Origin: Trichomonas vaginalis G3
Lineage: Eukaryota > Parabasalia > Trichomonadida > Trichomonadidae
Reading direction: 5' to 3'
DNA length: 64,000 nt
NCBI RefSeq assembly: GCF_026262505.1
Contig: NC_067207.1
Span: 29,728,082 to 29,792,081, forward strand
The stretch's first letter is position 1, and the number at the start of each line of letters is the position of its first letter. The position numbers and the translations under genes are program-made. The notes below the pieces were generated by a model. The model worked only from the letters and a program-made list of their open reading frames with translations, searched no databases and was not told the DNA's origin. Of this stretch, positions 49,154-60,953 are shown in pieces.

Positions 49154-49361
49154 GTTCACAAGGAGGAGAGCTTTGCGCACAATCAGACATAAGATTGCGG
49201 CAGAGGAACCGGGAAGAGAGCAGCTTGAAGCGGTAAGATGTCCGAATGCTGTCTCCCAGGTGTATCTGTCAGGCAAAGTTCACAAGGAGGAGAGCTTTGC
49301 GCACAATCAAACAGAAGATTGCGGCAGAGGAACCGGGAAGAGAGCAGCTTGAAGCGGTAAG
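49154..49361 (+). repeat. GC-rich 84-bp direct repeat pair (copy 2)
   Basis: Same pair as at 39477-39684. The block then continues through the GC-rich patch to 49631 and, unlike copy 1, into GGAAGGGCGTAAGATACGCC and the host spacer. Confidence 0.75.
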
Positions 49362-49654
49362 CTGTTTTCAAGTCTTTAGTTAACAAACTTTAACAAAAGA
49401 CATCTAAAAAATTTGAAATAATTGCAAAATAATGCCGTCAGGTAATGCGCACCTAAGGGAGGTGTTTTGCGGGAGCTGGGGGTATCTTGGTGAGTACTCA
49501 GGAGGCCAAGAAGGGCACCCCAACCGACATTTTGCTGACGCATTGTGTAAGCAACCATTCTGATAACAGCTCAAACCGTCGGGACAAAATAATTTATGAA
49601 ATTATAAGTCATCTTTCTAATACATATTTTTGGAAGGGCGTAAGATACGCCAAC

Positions 49655-50589
49655 TTAAATATATTATTAAATATGAGAAAATCGCTCAACAAAAAAACAA
49701 TTCTTTCAAAAAGTTTGACATTGATCTTTCTAATACATATCCTCTGGAAGGAGTTTACATTCACAAAATAAAAACCAGTTCAAAATCTTATTACTCCTTG
49801 AATTAAAATCATTTAATTTCAAATCCATTCCAAATCCTTAAATCTGTATTAAAATCATTTTGCCAACAACCAACACAATACAAATTACATTTCCATATAT
49901 CTTCTTGTCCATTTTAATTTTTTATCTCATTTTATTTAATTTTATTTAAAGCATATAGACATCGAGATCCTTTACACATAGTTATATAAAAGTCAAATAC
50001 ATAATAAATTCTTAATTCTAGAGATATCTCAAAATCTCAATTTTTTAATTTAAAATACCTTTCATTTTTCACAGTACTATCACAACAAACAAGCCATTTA
50101 CTAATTAACACATATAAGAAAAATATCAAATTACAAAACAACTTTCAATATCATTCGCATCGAATTCTATTTTTTCATAATTATCAACTACATATTATTA
50201 TATAATATATGTCGGCGCATATTCCACTCTATACAAGTGTCAGACATACTCACACAAAGCTGTGAGATTCATACCTCTATCAGTAGGACTTCTCAAATCA
50301 AGAACACATATGTTTCACTATCGCACATCTGTGTAGGATCTAATTAACCCTTTGGACTGGTACTTCAAAATTTGATAATTTGATAATTTCATGTGATATC
50401 ATCATTTGCCTTTAAAACAACTGTGCGTTAAACTAGACACGTTTCTCTATCATAATGCAAAATATCAAAGTTTGGGAGACTCCCAAAGTGTCTGAAACTG
50501 ATCATAAGGGTGAAAAACCGTTTTCCAGAAGTTGGGAACGTAGGGTGAAAAAAATTGATCCAGATTTTCGTCATTTTTTACTTTTTCTC
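49655..50589. other. Host AT-rich spacer (counterpart of 7433-8340)
   Basis: No gene recognised. This copy is continuous with host sequence on both sides and so shows the arrangement without Maverick ends. Confidence 0.6.
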
Positions 50590-50998
50590 CACTCTAAATT
50601 AACCAAAGAAATGGCCTAGCTTCTAATTCTAAATGGTGCTATGATAGAGAAAATTCTAGACAAACTGTTCATCATTATGCCGCAACTAATAATAGAATTG
50701 AAACAGTCGAACTTCATATTTTGGATGGTTCTGATATCAATGCTAAAAACTTTTATGGGCAAACATCTCTTCATGAAGCACCACAAAAAATTGCAAAGAA
50801 ATAGCCGAACTTCTAATTTTAAAAAGTAGTGTTATCGATGCAAAAGAGAATTATAGAAAGACCTCTATTTAGTGGGAATCATGGGAAAATAGAAAAGGAA
50901 TTGTTGAACTTCTAATTTTAAACGGTGCTGATAGCAATGCAAAGGATAACTTTGGAGAAACAGTTCTTCATAATGCGATAAAACTTGTTTCTCCATAA
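50590..50998 (+). pseudogene. Ankyrin-repeat pseudogene, uninterrupted copy
   Basis: Ankyrin-like pieces (ELLILNGA, INAKNFYGQTSLHEA, EIAELLILKSS, IVELLILNGADSNAKDNFGETVLHNA) lie in two frames with stops such as TAG near 50869, ending at TAA near 50998. It shows the sequence at which copy B of the Maverick abuts (TTATAGAAAG/ACCTC). Confidence 0.65.
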
Positions 50999-51116
50999 TA
51001 TAAACTATTAAGCTGGGTGGATCTAAGAAATAGCTTTTCTATCAATATATGACATATTCCAAATCATCTGAGCATTGATTTATCCTTCAATTCAAAATAT
51101 AAAAAATAAACTCTTG

Positions 51117-51124
51117 TCACTTTT
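51117..51124 (+). promoter_or_regulatory. Initiator-like element
   Basis: TCACTTTT fits the trichomonad Initiator consensus TCAYTWYT and lies 24-31 bp before the ATG at 51148. Confidence 0.5.
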
Positions 51125-51147
51125 GAAATTAGGAAAACAACAAAGAA

Positions 51148-52650
51148 ATGACCAAAATTGATTGGAACATTCTCACTGAACTGAAAGCAGACACAAATCC
51201 AGCCACATTTGCCCATGATATTGAAATTTATGTAGATTTGACTCTGAAATCGATTTCCGAAAACTCAATTCAAGCAAAGAAGCTTATTTACATTGATATT
51301 ATTAATAGAATTCTTACAGAGAGCTTTTCTTTCAATGTAATTTACAAATTCTTTCTTCATAAAGATGAGGTATCAATTCAGAAAGCGTTTGAAGAAGTAC
51401 CATCGAAAGAAAAATACTTGTACCCAGATGTTGAAGCATTTACTAAACATATTGAAAAATTATTCCTTCTGGATTTAGATCATTTCGAACTTATCCTTCC
51501 AGAAATCGCATATGCTGAGGGAGAAACATTCCATACGTCTAAGGTTGTTGAACAAGATTCAAATAAGTTACTGTTTAATATAGATAACATTAAAATTGAA
51601 CAACAAGTTGATAGAGAACCAGTTGTTTCAAGAATTATGATTGCAATGAATGATTTCATTAATGTACCAGATCTTCTAAAGCTTGATCTCATCTTCGCAC
51701 AGGATTATACAACAAAATTTGAACAATTTTTCGCAAAAGTTGGCAAAATACCAACAAAAATAGAATCATCTTCCGAATACAATGAAAATGAATTACATCT
51801 TAAGGAAGAAATTGCGAAAATGTCAAACCAATTTGCTAATGAACAATATAATGTACCAATTCTTCTTCAAAAGTTGCTAGACTTAGTAAATTTGGTTGAT
51901 AGAAATATTGAATCATTCAGAAAGCCACAACTATTAACTTTTATCAGATTTATCCAAAATTGTACTTCCAAATATGGAATTGATATCAGAAAGCAGTCAA
52001 CTACAGCATTATCTGCAGCTGCTTTCACAATTTCATTCACAAGACTTGAAGAAAGTAAGAAGAAAATTAAAAATTCAATTCGAGATCTTGAATCTAACCT
52101 TCAAATTGATGTTTCACAGCCACCAGTTGGAAATGTTATCAATTATCTTCCAGTTCAGTCCATTGATTTAGCTGTTAAAGACATTACAAAAGAATTAAAT
52201 TTCATTTCCGAGGAAATCATGCCAAGACAAGGTTTCATGGTTGAAGAACTCGATTCCGATACATATGGATTTGTTATTGATTCTACTTCCAACTTAATTG
52301 AAAAAGTTCAAAATCGTCACGAAAAAATACGCAGAGAAGAAGAACTGAGACAGCAAAAGAAGCAAGAAGATCTTGATCGATTCAACAACCTTCCGCCAAC
52401 AGTCAAAGACGGAATTCCTATCCATCCATCTGACTATTTCAGAATGTTGACAGATTATTTCTCAGCTTGGGATGAAACTGGTTTACCTTTGATGGACGCT
52501 AATGGCGAAGAACTCACAACTGAAATGAGAATTGAACTTTCAAAGAAATATTCTAAAATGCACTTAGAACACAACCTTTATTCTAAGTCACATGGAGAAG
52601 CAGCTAAGTCTGCTCCAGTTGAGGAATATTATGAATATAATGAAGCTTAA
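51148..52650 (+). CDS. 500-aa protein with a C-terminus like the tail of eukaryotic cysteinyl-tRNA synthetase
   Basis: The first ~370 residues are helical and not assigned. From about 385 there is a charged helix (RHEKIRREEELRQQKKQEDL) and then HPSDYFRMLTDYFSAWDETG, GLPLMDANGEELT and KKYSKMH. That order (P-x-x-x-F, then F-x-x-D/W-D-x-x-GLP-x-x-D-x-x-G-x-E-x-[ST], then K-K-x-x-x-x-H) is the pattern I know from the C-terminal extension of eukaryotic cysteinyl-tRNA synthetases. HIGH and KMSKS signatures are absent, so it is not a synthetase itself. The end EEYYEYNEA is acidic. It may be a scaffold or an accessory tRNA factor. An Initiator-like motif sits at 51117. Confidence 0.6.
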   Translation: MTKIDWNILTELKADTNPATFAHDIEIYVDLTLKSISENSIQAKKLIYIDIINRILTESFSFNVIYKFFLHKDEVSIQKAFEEVPSKEKYLYPDVEAFTKHIEKLFLLDLDHFELILPEIAYAEGETFHTSKVVEQDSNKLLFNIDNIKIEQQVDREPVVSRIMIAMNDFINVPDLLKLDLIFAQDYTTKFEQFFAKVGKIPTKIESSSEYNENELHLKEEIAKMSNQFANEQYNVPILLQKLLDLVNLVDRNIESFRKPQLLTFIRFIQNCTSKYGIDIRKQSTTALSAAAFTISFTRLEESKKKIKNSIRDLESNLQIDVSQPPVGNVINYLPVQSIDLAVKDITKELNFISEEIMPRQGFMVEELDSDTYGFVIDSTSNLIEKVQNRHEKIRREEELRQQKKQEDLDRFNNLPPTVKDGIPIHPSDYFRMLTDYFSAWDETGLPLMDANGEELTTEMRIELSKKYSKMHLEHNLYSKSHGEAAKSAPVEEYYEYNEA

Positions 52651-52979
52651 TTCAAAAAAATTATTTGTTATATTTTTATTTCATCTTCAATAAAACTCAA
52701 TAGATCTTAATTTTAATGTTTTTATTTCTTAAAATATCAGAATTGTCTTATTAATGCCATTAATGAAAATAAAAATTCATTATTTCAAAAGTATTCTATG
52801 ATATTTTTATACGCTACCTATGCATATTCGTATTATAATTATTAGCAGTCTCAATTCAATAGCAAATTAGCTAATCCAAAAGAAAATTAATCTTAATTTT
52901 GTCGTATTGTGATTTAAATTCATGGGATATAAATATTTTTACATAAAACAAGCAATATTCATGATATACTTATTAATGG
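52651..52979. other. Intergenic spacer
   Basis: AT-rich, between two convergent gene ends; nothing recognised. Confidence 0.5.
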
Positions 52980-55325
52980 TTATTTAACTCCAATTGAAAT
53001 CAAATAGTCTCTGACGTTGCTTTTTGCGCCATTGAGAAGACCATTTCCTTTATTATCTTTCACATCTTTATTAGCTCCTTCAGCGATAAGATATTTAACA
53101 ACTTCGATTTGACCTTGGAATGATGCATAAATGAGCGGAGTATATTCGTTTTTATTCTTTGCTTCTTTATTTGCTCCAATTGAAACAAGATGCTTGACAA
53201 CTTCAAGTTTACCTTCTGCTGACGCTCGAATAAGTGCTGTATCACCATTAATATCTACTGATTCTACCTTAGCTCCTTTTATAATAAGATGTTGAACAAT
53301 TTCAAGATTTCCGCGCTGAGATGAAATGATCAAAGGAGTAGATTCATTTTTGCTCTTTGAATTAATATTTGCTCCTGAATAGATAAGATATTTGGCTACT
53401 TCAAAATGGCCTTCATACGCTGCTTTATGAAGTGGAGTTTCACCGTTGTTATCTTGCGCTTCCATATCAGCATTAATACTGATAAGATATTTAACCAATG
53501 GAAATAGACCTTTGTAAGATGCATAAATGAGTGGCGTGTATCCGTTTTTATTCTTAGCTTCTTTGTCGCAACCAACTGATATCAGATATTCAGTAACTTC
53601 AAGATGACCTTCAGCGCACGCTCTATGAAGAATTGTTTCATCTGAATAATTCTTTGCAAACTGATTAGCTTTAATTGAAATAAGATATTTGACTACTTCA
53701 AGTTGACCTTCTGTTGATGCAAAAATCAATGGTGTATTGCCAACATTATTCTTCACATTTTTATCAACACCACCTTCAATGAGAGATTGAACAAGTCTGA
53801 CATTTCCTCGTTCGCATGCAATATGAAGAACATTTCTCTCTCCTTTGCGATTCTTGAACTTTCTTTCCCAAAATTTTTCTTGAACAAGTGTTGCCATTAA
53901 TTGTTGATTTCCAGTCTGTGAAACTTCATCTAGGAAGTTGTAGGCACTTTCAAAATCTTTAGACTTTTTAAGGTTCTCAAGTTTCACTTGAAAATCTTTT
54001 GGATATTCATTGTCTTCATTAAACTGGGAAATAATAGATTCTTTGTGTTCGACTGCATCCTTTAATTTATTGTTTTCTTCATTCAATTTGCTAATTGTTA
54101 TTTCCTTTTGTTGTAATTCATTCCTTAATCTGTTGTTTTCATTTTGGATCTGAGTTATTGTTGTTTCTTTCGCCTGAATATCATTCATTAACTTGCTTTT
54201 TTCTTCTTTAATTTGATTATTTTGCGCTTCTTTGTTTTGTATATCTCTCTTTAATCTATTGTTTTCTTCATTAATTTGATTATTAATTGTTGTTTTTTCT
54301 TGCAATTCTCTTCTTAAATTGTTAATTTCGACACCATTTTGGTTGTTTAATGTCTCCATTTCTTTCTTAATTTTGTTAATATCTTCATTATTTTTATTAA
54401 TAATAGCTTCTTTACTTTGCAAATCTTTCTTTAATCTATTGTTTTCTTCATTAATTTGATTATTCAAGGTTTCTTTGCTTTGGATATCTCTCTTTAATTT
54501 GTCGTTTTCTTCTTTACTTTGGTTGATTATTGTTTCTTTGCTTTGGATTTCTCTCTTTAAATTGTTAATTTATTCATTGTGAGCATTAACAATTACTTCT
54601 TTTTCCTGAAGTTCTCTTTTTAGATTGCTGTTTTCTTCTGTAATTTGGTTGATTGTTGTTTCTTTGTTTTGAATATCTCTCTTTAATCTATCATTTTCTT
54701 CTTTGATTTGATTATTTTGTGCATCTTTACTTTGAATAGCCCTCTTTATTTTACCGTTTTCTTCATTAATTTGATCGATCAAAGTTGTCTTTGCTCGAAT
54801 GTCATTCTTCAATTTATTGTTTTCTTCACCGGATTGATTAATTGACGTTTCCTTAATTTGTATATCTTTCTGTAATTTATCAATTTCTTCCATAAATTGA
54901 GCAATTTTTTCATCCTTTTTTTGAATTTGAGATTTAAGTAATTGAACTTCTTGATCATTCGCTTGGCTTTCACTGTTAGTTTCCCCAGATGATCCTTGCG
55001 TTTGACATTTGTATAAAATATCAATGACATCATTAAATAATTCCATTTTCAGGTATCTTCTTAATGATTTCAAAAATGTAACAGCATCTTTACAATTATC
55101 GATATAAATATTTGCGCATCTGGTGTAGATATATAAGTCTGTTGCATCCATGGTAGGAGATGATTGCTTGAGGAGGTTAATAAATTCATCATAATAGAAA
55201 TATCCGAATTCCATAATTTTTAAGATATCTTGTTTATCAAACACGACAAATAGTTTACCATCTTCAATAAAATCGCTGATATGAGATGCAATGTATTGAT
55301 GATTGATTGATAATTCTTGACTCAT
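52980..55325 (-). pseudogene. Coiled-coil/ankyrin-repeat protein gene with one internal stop
   Basis: One frame of 782 codons is interrupted only by TAA at 54570-54572. The N-terminal ~110 residues (SINHQYIASHISDFI ... DATDLYIYTRCANIYIDN) are the DUF3447-like head typical of trichomonad ankyrin proteins. A long coiled coil of about 30-residue repeats (INEENNRLKRDIQ-type) continues on both sides of the stop. About ten ankyrin repeats follow (GNTPLIFASTEGQLEVVKYL, NGETPLHKAAYEGHFEVAKY and so on), ending YLISIGVK. The stop replaces a Glu-type codon in the repeat. The start region has TCATTATAG about 15 bp upstream, an Initiator-like motif. Probably a cytoplasmic protein-interaction scaffold before inactivation. 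Confidence 0.75.
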
Positions 55326-55702
55326 GAAATTTTTTCTATAATGATAGAAAGTCGCATAATTAATTTTTTATTCTGAAGTAAAACATGGATATAACTCATA
55401 ATAACATGCTGATTTTAATATGATTTTTTATAATAATTTTGAAATCAATTTTTTTGACATTGATATTTGGCATTATATTCAACTTTGAACTATGTTTTCT
55501 TCTTTTGTACAGTAAGTTGATGGATAATTTTGTCTGGTTGTACTATTATCATTAAATGAAATTTTAATCATTCTTGTTTTCTGTGTTTTCACATTCCCAG
55601 AATAGCATCACATAGTTTATTGTTTCGCAATTAAAAATATTCTCATTATTTGTTTTTAAAGGGGAAAAAATTAACAATTAGTAATAAATAAGATTATCAT
55701 GT
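55326..55702. other. Intergenic spacer
   Basis: AT-rich; no gene or repeat seen apart from the promoter region of the leftward ankyrin gene. Confidence 0.5.
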
Positions 55703-58207
55703 TTAAACTGACATGGTTATAAATGGAAATAAGTAAGATGGCGAAATCTTGAAATCTGGCCTGATCTTGCATGTTACAGATGTATCACACTCATCATTAA
55801 AAGCAATTCTAGGAATGCCCTGCTCCAAGAGAGTAGCTTTAACAGATGGAGGTGCTGAGAATGTTCCGCATTTCTTCAAATTTGGACATCCTACGAAAAC
55901 TTCTGTTCCAAACGAAACTTCAATATTAGAAGATGCAAAAAATACAAGATTAAGATTGTAACAATCTTTGAATGCTTGGTAGTTGATTCGATTGATTCTA
56001 CTTCCGCTGAAGAATACGCGTACAAGCCTTGGACTTCCCATGAATGCATAACTTCCGATAACTTCCATCTCACTTGGAACAACAAAGTTTTTAATATCAC
56101 TATATGGAATGAAGACAATGAGTTGTGTTTGTTGACGATTCATTAGGGCTCCGTTATAGAATGAGAAAATTTTCTCCATTGGAGAAAGACTGATTTCTTT
56201 CAGTCGATAACACCTTTGGAAACTTCCTCCTGCAACACTGTTAAGATTTCCATTTGTTGCCATGTTGACATCTTTCAGAACTTCACAATTTTGGAATGAG
56301 AAACTTCCAATAGTCTGCAAAGTTGTCGGAATCGTGAATCCTAATAAAGATGTACAGCCACTGAATGCATATATATTGATCTCAACAATGCCTGGGAGCA
56401 TTTCTAATGTAGTCAGAGATGTGCAGGATTGACACATATATTGGGGAATATTGCAGCCAATAGTTAAGTCTGTGATACTGCTGGAACTGAATGCACTAGA
56501 ACCGATGGTCTGGACAGAGCTAGCAAGGTTTGCTGTTGTGAGACCACTTGACATGAATGCTGAAATACCAATAGAAGTCAGTGCATTTAGAGATGAGATT
56601 CCGATATCACCAAGAAGTGTACATTCTTGGAAAGCGTAGTTTCAGATGGATTCAATCGATGTTGGTAATTTAATATATTTTAGATTGAAGTTTTTATAAA
56701 AACAATAATCTGGTATTGATTTCAATTGATTACCAAGGAATGTGACATTTTCAAGATTTCTACATAATTTGAATGCATTTATATCAATGAAATTCAAACC
56801 AGGAGGCATTACAATTGACTTAATTTTAGATGATTCGAACGCATTAGCTCCAATGGTCATATTGTCATTGTTACTAAAGTATACATTCTGAAGATTTTTC
56901 TCCAAAAATGTTTTAGCTGCAATTTGGTTACAACTTGATCTTATTGTGATATTGTAATTTTGATTGGAACCAAGGTATGTAAATAGTGTTTGGTTGTTAT
57001 CTCGATACATCGTGTATTCATCAACAACGATATTGGGATTCTGAGAAGTAATAACAATATCTCTAACCAATCCAAAAACTGCATTTCCAAGTGTTTCTAA
57101 ACTTTCTGGTAATGAAATACTTTTCAAAGATTGACAGTTATAAAAGGCCTCATTCCCTAATTCGGTTAAATTTGGTGGTAACTCAACATTTTTGAGAAGT
57201 GAACAATAATAAAAGGCGTTGTTTAATATTTTTGTAATGTTATTAGTAAAGTACACAGTTGTGAGCTGTTTGCATCCATTGAACATGGAAGAAGGAACTG
57301 TTGTAACATCGATTGGGAACGTGAATGTTGTTATTGGGTTTCCTGAGACACACCATGATGTTAGAGTTTTGACATTATCAAGCATGATAATTTCACTAAG
57401 ACTTCCTCCTCTCATAGCAGAATTTCCGACATTACTCACATATGATGGAACTGTAAACGATCCTGTTTTAGTAGAAGAAACAAAAAATAATGTATTGTTA
57501 TTTTTGCCTGAATAAATTATTTTCCCATCTGTCTTATAGGAAGGATTTTCCTCATCGATAACTATCTCACTCAATGGGCAGCCAGAAAAGCATGAAGGAT
57601 CGACTTGAGTCAATTTCCTTGGGAAGAAAAAGAAAGTAAGTTTGCAATTGGCAAAAACATCAGATCCTATATAATTCAAATTAGAGTTACTTGTTATAGT
57701 TATTTGACTAAGAGCACTATTACCAAATACTCTTCCAATATTTGTGTATCCATCAATTGTTGTGACTGTATCAGGTAAACTAATTTGTGTTAGGCTTTCT
57801 GTTTCATGAAAACAAGCAGAACCAATTCGTTTCAAATTTGGTGGAAGTTGAATCGATCGAAGATATTTGCATTTATAGAATATGGCATAGTTCAAAAATG
57901 TGAGTTGGGTACACTCATGCATGTCTACTGTTTCAAGAGAGGAATTAGCAAAACAAAATTTTGAGATCGATGTTAATAAACTTCCTTTTTCAAAACTAAT
58001 GGATGTAAGGGCATCCTTGCAGAGATGAAACTTGCTGCTTCCATATATCTCTTCACCAGGAAGTGCAGGAATAGTTGTGCATAATTGTGGAAAAACATAA
58101 GCACCAGAAAGGGTCTTCGGAACAAAATTTACTGAACTCCAGTCATCAGAATATGTAACACCATAGTTATCTGTTTGTACACATATTAAAAATTGGAGGA
58201 TAATCCC
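55703..58207 (-). pseudogene. BspA-like leucine-rich-repeat protein gene, start lost and one internal stop
   Basis: A continuous frame of 834 codons holds tandem BspA/TpLRR repeats of about 23 residues (for example LTELGNEAFYNCQSLKSISL and IGANAFESSKIKSIVMPPGL). It has one TGA at 56642-56644, where a Gly codon is expected (SIESI-x-NYAFQEC). The N-terminus reads IILQFLICVQTDNYGVTYSD, a signal-peptide-like run, but the codon at the expected ATG (58205-58207) is GGG and an in-frame TAA precedes it. TCATTTTTTATAA (58208-58220, minus strand) is an Initiator-like motif in the right place. BspA-like proteins are surface adhesin candidates in trichomonads. The C-terminus lacks an evident membrane anchor. 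Confidence 0.75.
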
Positions 58208-58613
58208 TTATAAAAAATGAAGATTTGAGAACTTTACAATAAATATAAAATTTTATATGCAATCATCAAAATAATTTGATAAACAATCATACCATTAACT
58301 ATAGTAAACAAATTTACACTTGATGTAAAGATTTATATTTTCTATAGAAATGGTGGCTCAAGAGATACAGTATAACAATCATGATGTCATGCCCAAATTA
58401 TCATTGGTATAATGTTCATAAACAGAATTAATAAAAGTTATTTTCAATATTGAATGAAATTCTCGTCTTTTGATTAAATTTTTAGAAAAATACTGGTAAT
58501 GGAGGTTCAAAATGTATTATCTCTGAACTACCTCCAGCTAAATTAAAAGGAAAAAATGAATGTTGAAAGATTTTGTTTAAAATAATACAAAACAATAAAA
58601 AAACATATATAAA
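58208..58613. other. Intergenic spacer
   Basis: AT-rich; apart from the Initiator-like motif at 58208-58220 nothing was recognised. Confidence 0.5.
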
Positions 58614-60953
58614 CTAAAGTAGCTGTTTTCTTGCAGCGTTCCCATTTTGAACAATCTGCCTTGCAAGTTTCACTTTCTCCAATGGAGTAGATTTTTCTTT
58701 TGTTTCTGGGAAATTTCTTTCCAAATAAGTAACAATATTCTTTAATGAATATTTCTGCTTCAAATCCTCTACAATCTCTTCGACCAATTCATTTGTGTCA
58801 CTTTTCATATCACTTTTTTGTAAATCCAAAACTAAATCATCCAATATCAACTGATTTTCTAAGAGTTTTTGTTCCAACAAATTCCCTGTTTTAGTTAGAA
58901 TCTGTTGCTGACTGAAGTTGTCTTTAAATCTCTTAGACTCAAACTTCAATGAGTTGTACAGAGAACTGTCAGTTTGGCCGTTTAATTTTGACAACAAATT
59001 GTTGTATTCTTCTTTTAGATTTTCTTTTTCTTCGTCATTTGTTACATTATAAAATGATTTCTGGATGTCGGCCATGCTCTCCATAATCATCATCTTCTCA
59101 TCAAATTCCTCCCTTTGATAAAGTATTTCTTGTGTGATCGGAAATACAGTGTCACTTTTTGGTAAATTTTGTAAATTTTCTTGGTATTTTTCTAAAGAAT
59201 TTTCTAGGAATGACAAATCTTCTGTTTCAGGTTTTTCTTCGATTGAAAGCTGCTCATTCCTTGCTTTCATGGAATCTATTTCCGTCTGCAATGCAAGCAT
59301 TTCATTCGTAAGATCTTCAGCTTCGGCTTTTATCGATTTTTTCGATGTCAAAACCGTCGAAATTGAATTCAAATTTTCAATATCTTTTTGAGCTTTTTTA
59401 GAGGAGTTTAATATGGATCTCATATCCCTCCTTATTCTGTCATTAGAGAATTTGACGGTCATGAATGATTTCTCACTAGAAATACGTGTTAACTCGTCAT
59501 TAATTGTCCTCAAATCTTCAATTTCTTTTTTAATTCTCTGATTATGTTCGTTAACTGCCGTTGTGACGCTAAACAGGTAGGAATTGACTTGTTCGAACAC
59601 TATACCTTGGAATCTCGTAACAATTGTGATCTCTTCGTTAGTCATCGTCGCAAATTCTGAATTTTGAATTTCAAGATTTGAAATTTCTCGCTGTAACAAC
59701 TCTTTTTGAGCAAGTAATTGTAGATATTCGGGTGATAAGTTCTTGTAATCGCACTTTGGAGGGCTAGAAATATGTTGGGGAAGAACAATTGGAGAAATTG
59801 ACTTTTTTCGCTTGCGGATTTGAGGAATTTCTGTAGGAGTTGGCGGAGAGCTTATCAAAGAGTCTTCATTTTGCTTTTTAGGAATATCTGAATTAGATTT
59901 TTGAATTTCATTATTTTGACTTTTTGGATTTTCTTTGTTTTGTGGAGTTTTTGAAGGAGATTTGTTTTGTAGGGATTTCGGAGGTTGTTTCACAGGAGAT
60001 TTCGTTCGATTTTGAGTTGGAATTTTTGAAGGAGAATTTGGAACTTTTTGTGGAGAATTATGTCTTGGAGACTTCACAGGTATTTGAGATTCTTTCGGAA
60101 CTGGCTTTGGCGATGGATTATTTGGAATTTTATTATTATTTGAAATTTGAGTGGGATTTGTAGGTTTATTATCTGTATTTGCTGGTTTTTTATTTTGTAT
60201 TTGAGGAGAATTTGTTTTTGCCGGTGAAATTTTTGGATTTTGTTTTGGAACTTCTTTTTTAACGGAATTGTTCTGATGCAATTGCAATAATTCGTCTGGT
60301 ATTGGCTTAAGTTGAACTTTTAACGGCGAAGCTCGTCTGTTTACGCGTGGAGTTTCAAAATTATTATTATTTGCCGGAGGTTTTGGAGGAGATTGCTTCG
60401 GTACACTTTTTGGTCGATCGTTTTTATATTGCATAGTGGTTTTTGAGAATTTTTTGTATAATCTTGCATCATCAGGTAATCTGTGTGGTTGTCTTCGTTT
60501 TCTAGATGTGGCTGCTTTGGTATCTTTGATTTCAATTGGTTTTTGGATTTCCTCTTCGATACTTTCCTCGTTTTTCTTGCTTGCAGAAATTGATTCATTA
60601 AATGCTTCAGAAATTGACGAAACTGAAAGGTAATTGCTATCATCAACTTTATTTATATTCTCTTCGCTTTCGTCTTCTGCATTTTCATGTTCGCTTCCTT
60701 GGGTAGAAAGTGCATATGAATCTTGTGATTCAAAAACAGGAGGTTTTGGCTTCCTTTCGAGTATGCTTTCTGAGTCAGAAGATACTTCCATATCATATTG
60801 TTTCGGAATCTGTGGACTTTTATCTTTCTGATTATTAGACTTTTGCGAATCGGATGATTTGTTACTCCTTCGAAGAGCATCACCATTGCTGTACTCTATT
60901 TTGCTATCTGAAGGGAGGTATCGCTTACTTCTCCCACCAGATTGCATCTTCAA
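58614..60953 (-). CDS. 779-aa protein with disordered Pro/Ser/Lys-rich N-terminus and coiled-coil C-terminus
   Basis: No family recognised. Residues 1-400 are low complexity, with many S-P and K-P sites (PKPVPKESQIPVKSPRHNSP) that look like phosphorylation and basic-motif clusters. Residues ~400-740 form a segmented coiled coil (YLQLLAQKELLQREISNLEI, LTNEMLALQTEIDSMKARNE). A small helical end follows (TPLEKVKLARQIVQNGNAAR). This build is common in cytoskeletal, spindle or kinetochore-associated proteins, but that is inference. The start may be Met1 or Met3 (MKMQSGG). Codon use is like its neighbours. Confidence 0.65.
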   Translation of the reverse strand: MKMQSGGRSKRYLPSDSKIEYSNGDALRRSNKSSDSQKSNNQKDKSPQIPKQYDMEVSSDSESILERKPKPPVFESQDSYALSTQGSEHENAEDESEENINKVDDSNYLSVSSISEAFNESISASKKNEESIEEEIQKPIEIKDTKAATSRKRRQPHRLPDDARLYKKFSKTTMQYKNDRPKSVPKQSPPKPPANNNNFETPRVNRRASPLKVQLKPIPDELLQLHQNNSVKKEVPKQNPKISPAKTNSPQIQNKKPANTDNKPTNPTQISNNNKIPNNPSPKPVPKESQIPVKSPRHNSPQKVPNSPSKIPTQNRTKSPVKQPPKSLQNKSPSKTPQNKENPKSQNNEIQKSNSDIPKKQNEDSLISSPPTPTEIPQIRKRKKSISPIVLPQHISSPPKCDYKNLSPEYLQLLAQKELLQREISNLEIQNSEFATMTNEEITIVTRFQGIVFEQVNSYLFSVTTAVNEHNQRIKKEIEDLRTINDELTRISSEKSFMTVKFSNDRIRRDMRSILNSSKKAQKDIENLNSISTVLTSKKSIKAEAEDLTNEMLALQTEIDSMKARNEQLSIEEKPETEDLSFLENSLEKYQENLQNLPKSDTVFPITQEILYQREEFDEKMMIMESMADIQKSFYNVTNDEEKENLKEEYNNLLSKLNGQTDSSLYNSLKFESKRFKDNFSQQQILTKTGNLLEQKLLENQLILDDLVLDLQKSDMKSDTNELVEEIVEDLKQKYSLKNIVTYLERNFPETKEKSTPLEKVKLARQIVQNGNAARKQLL

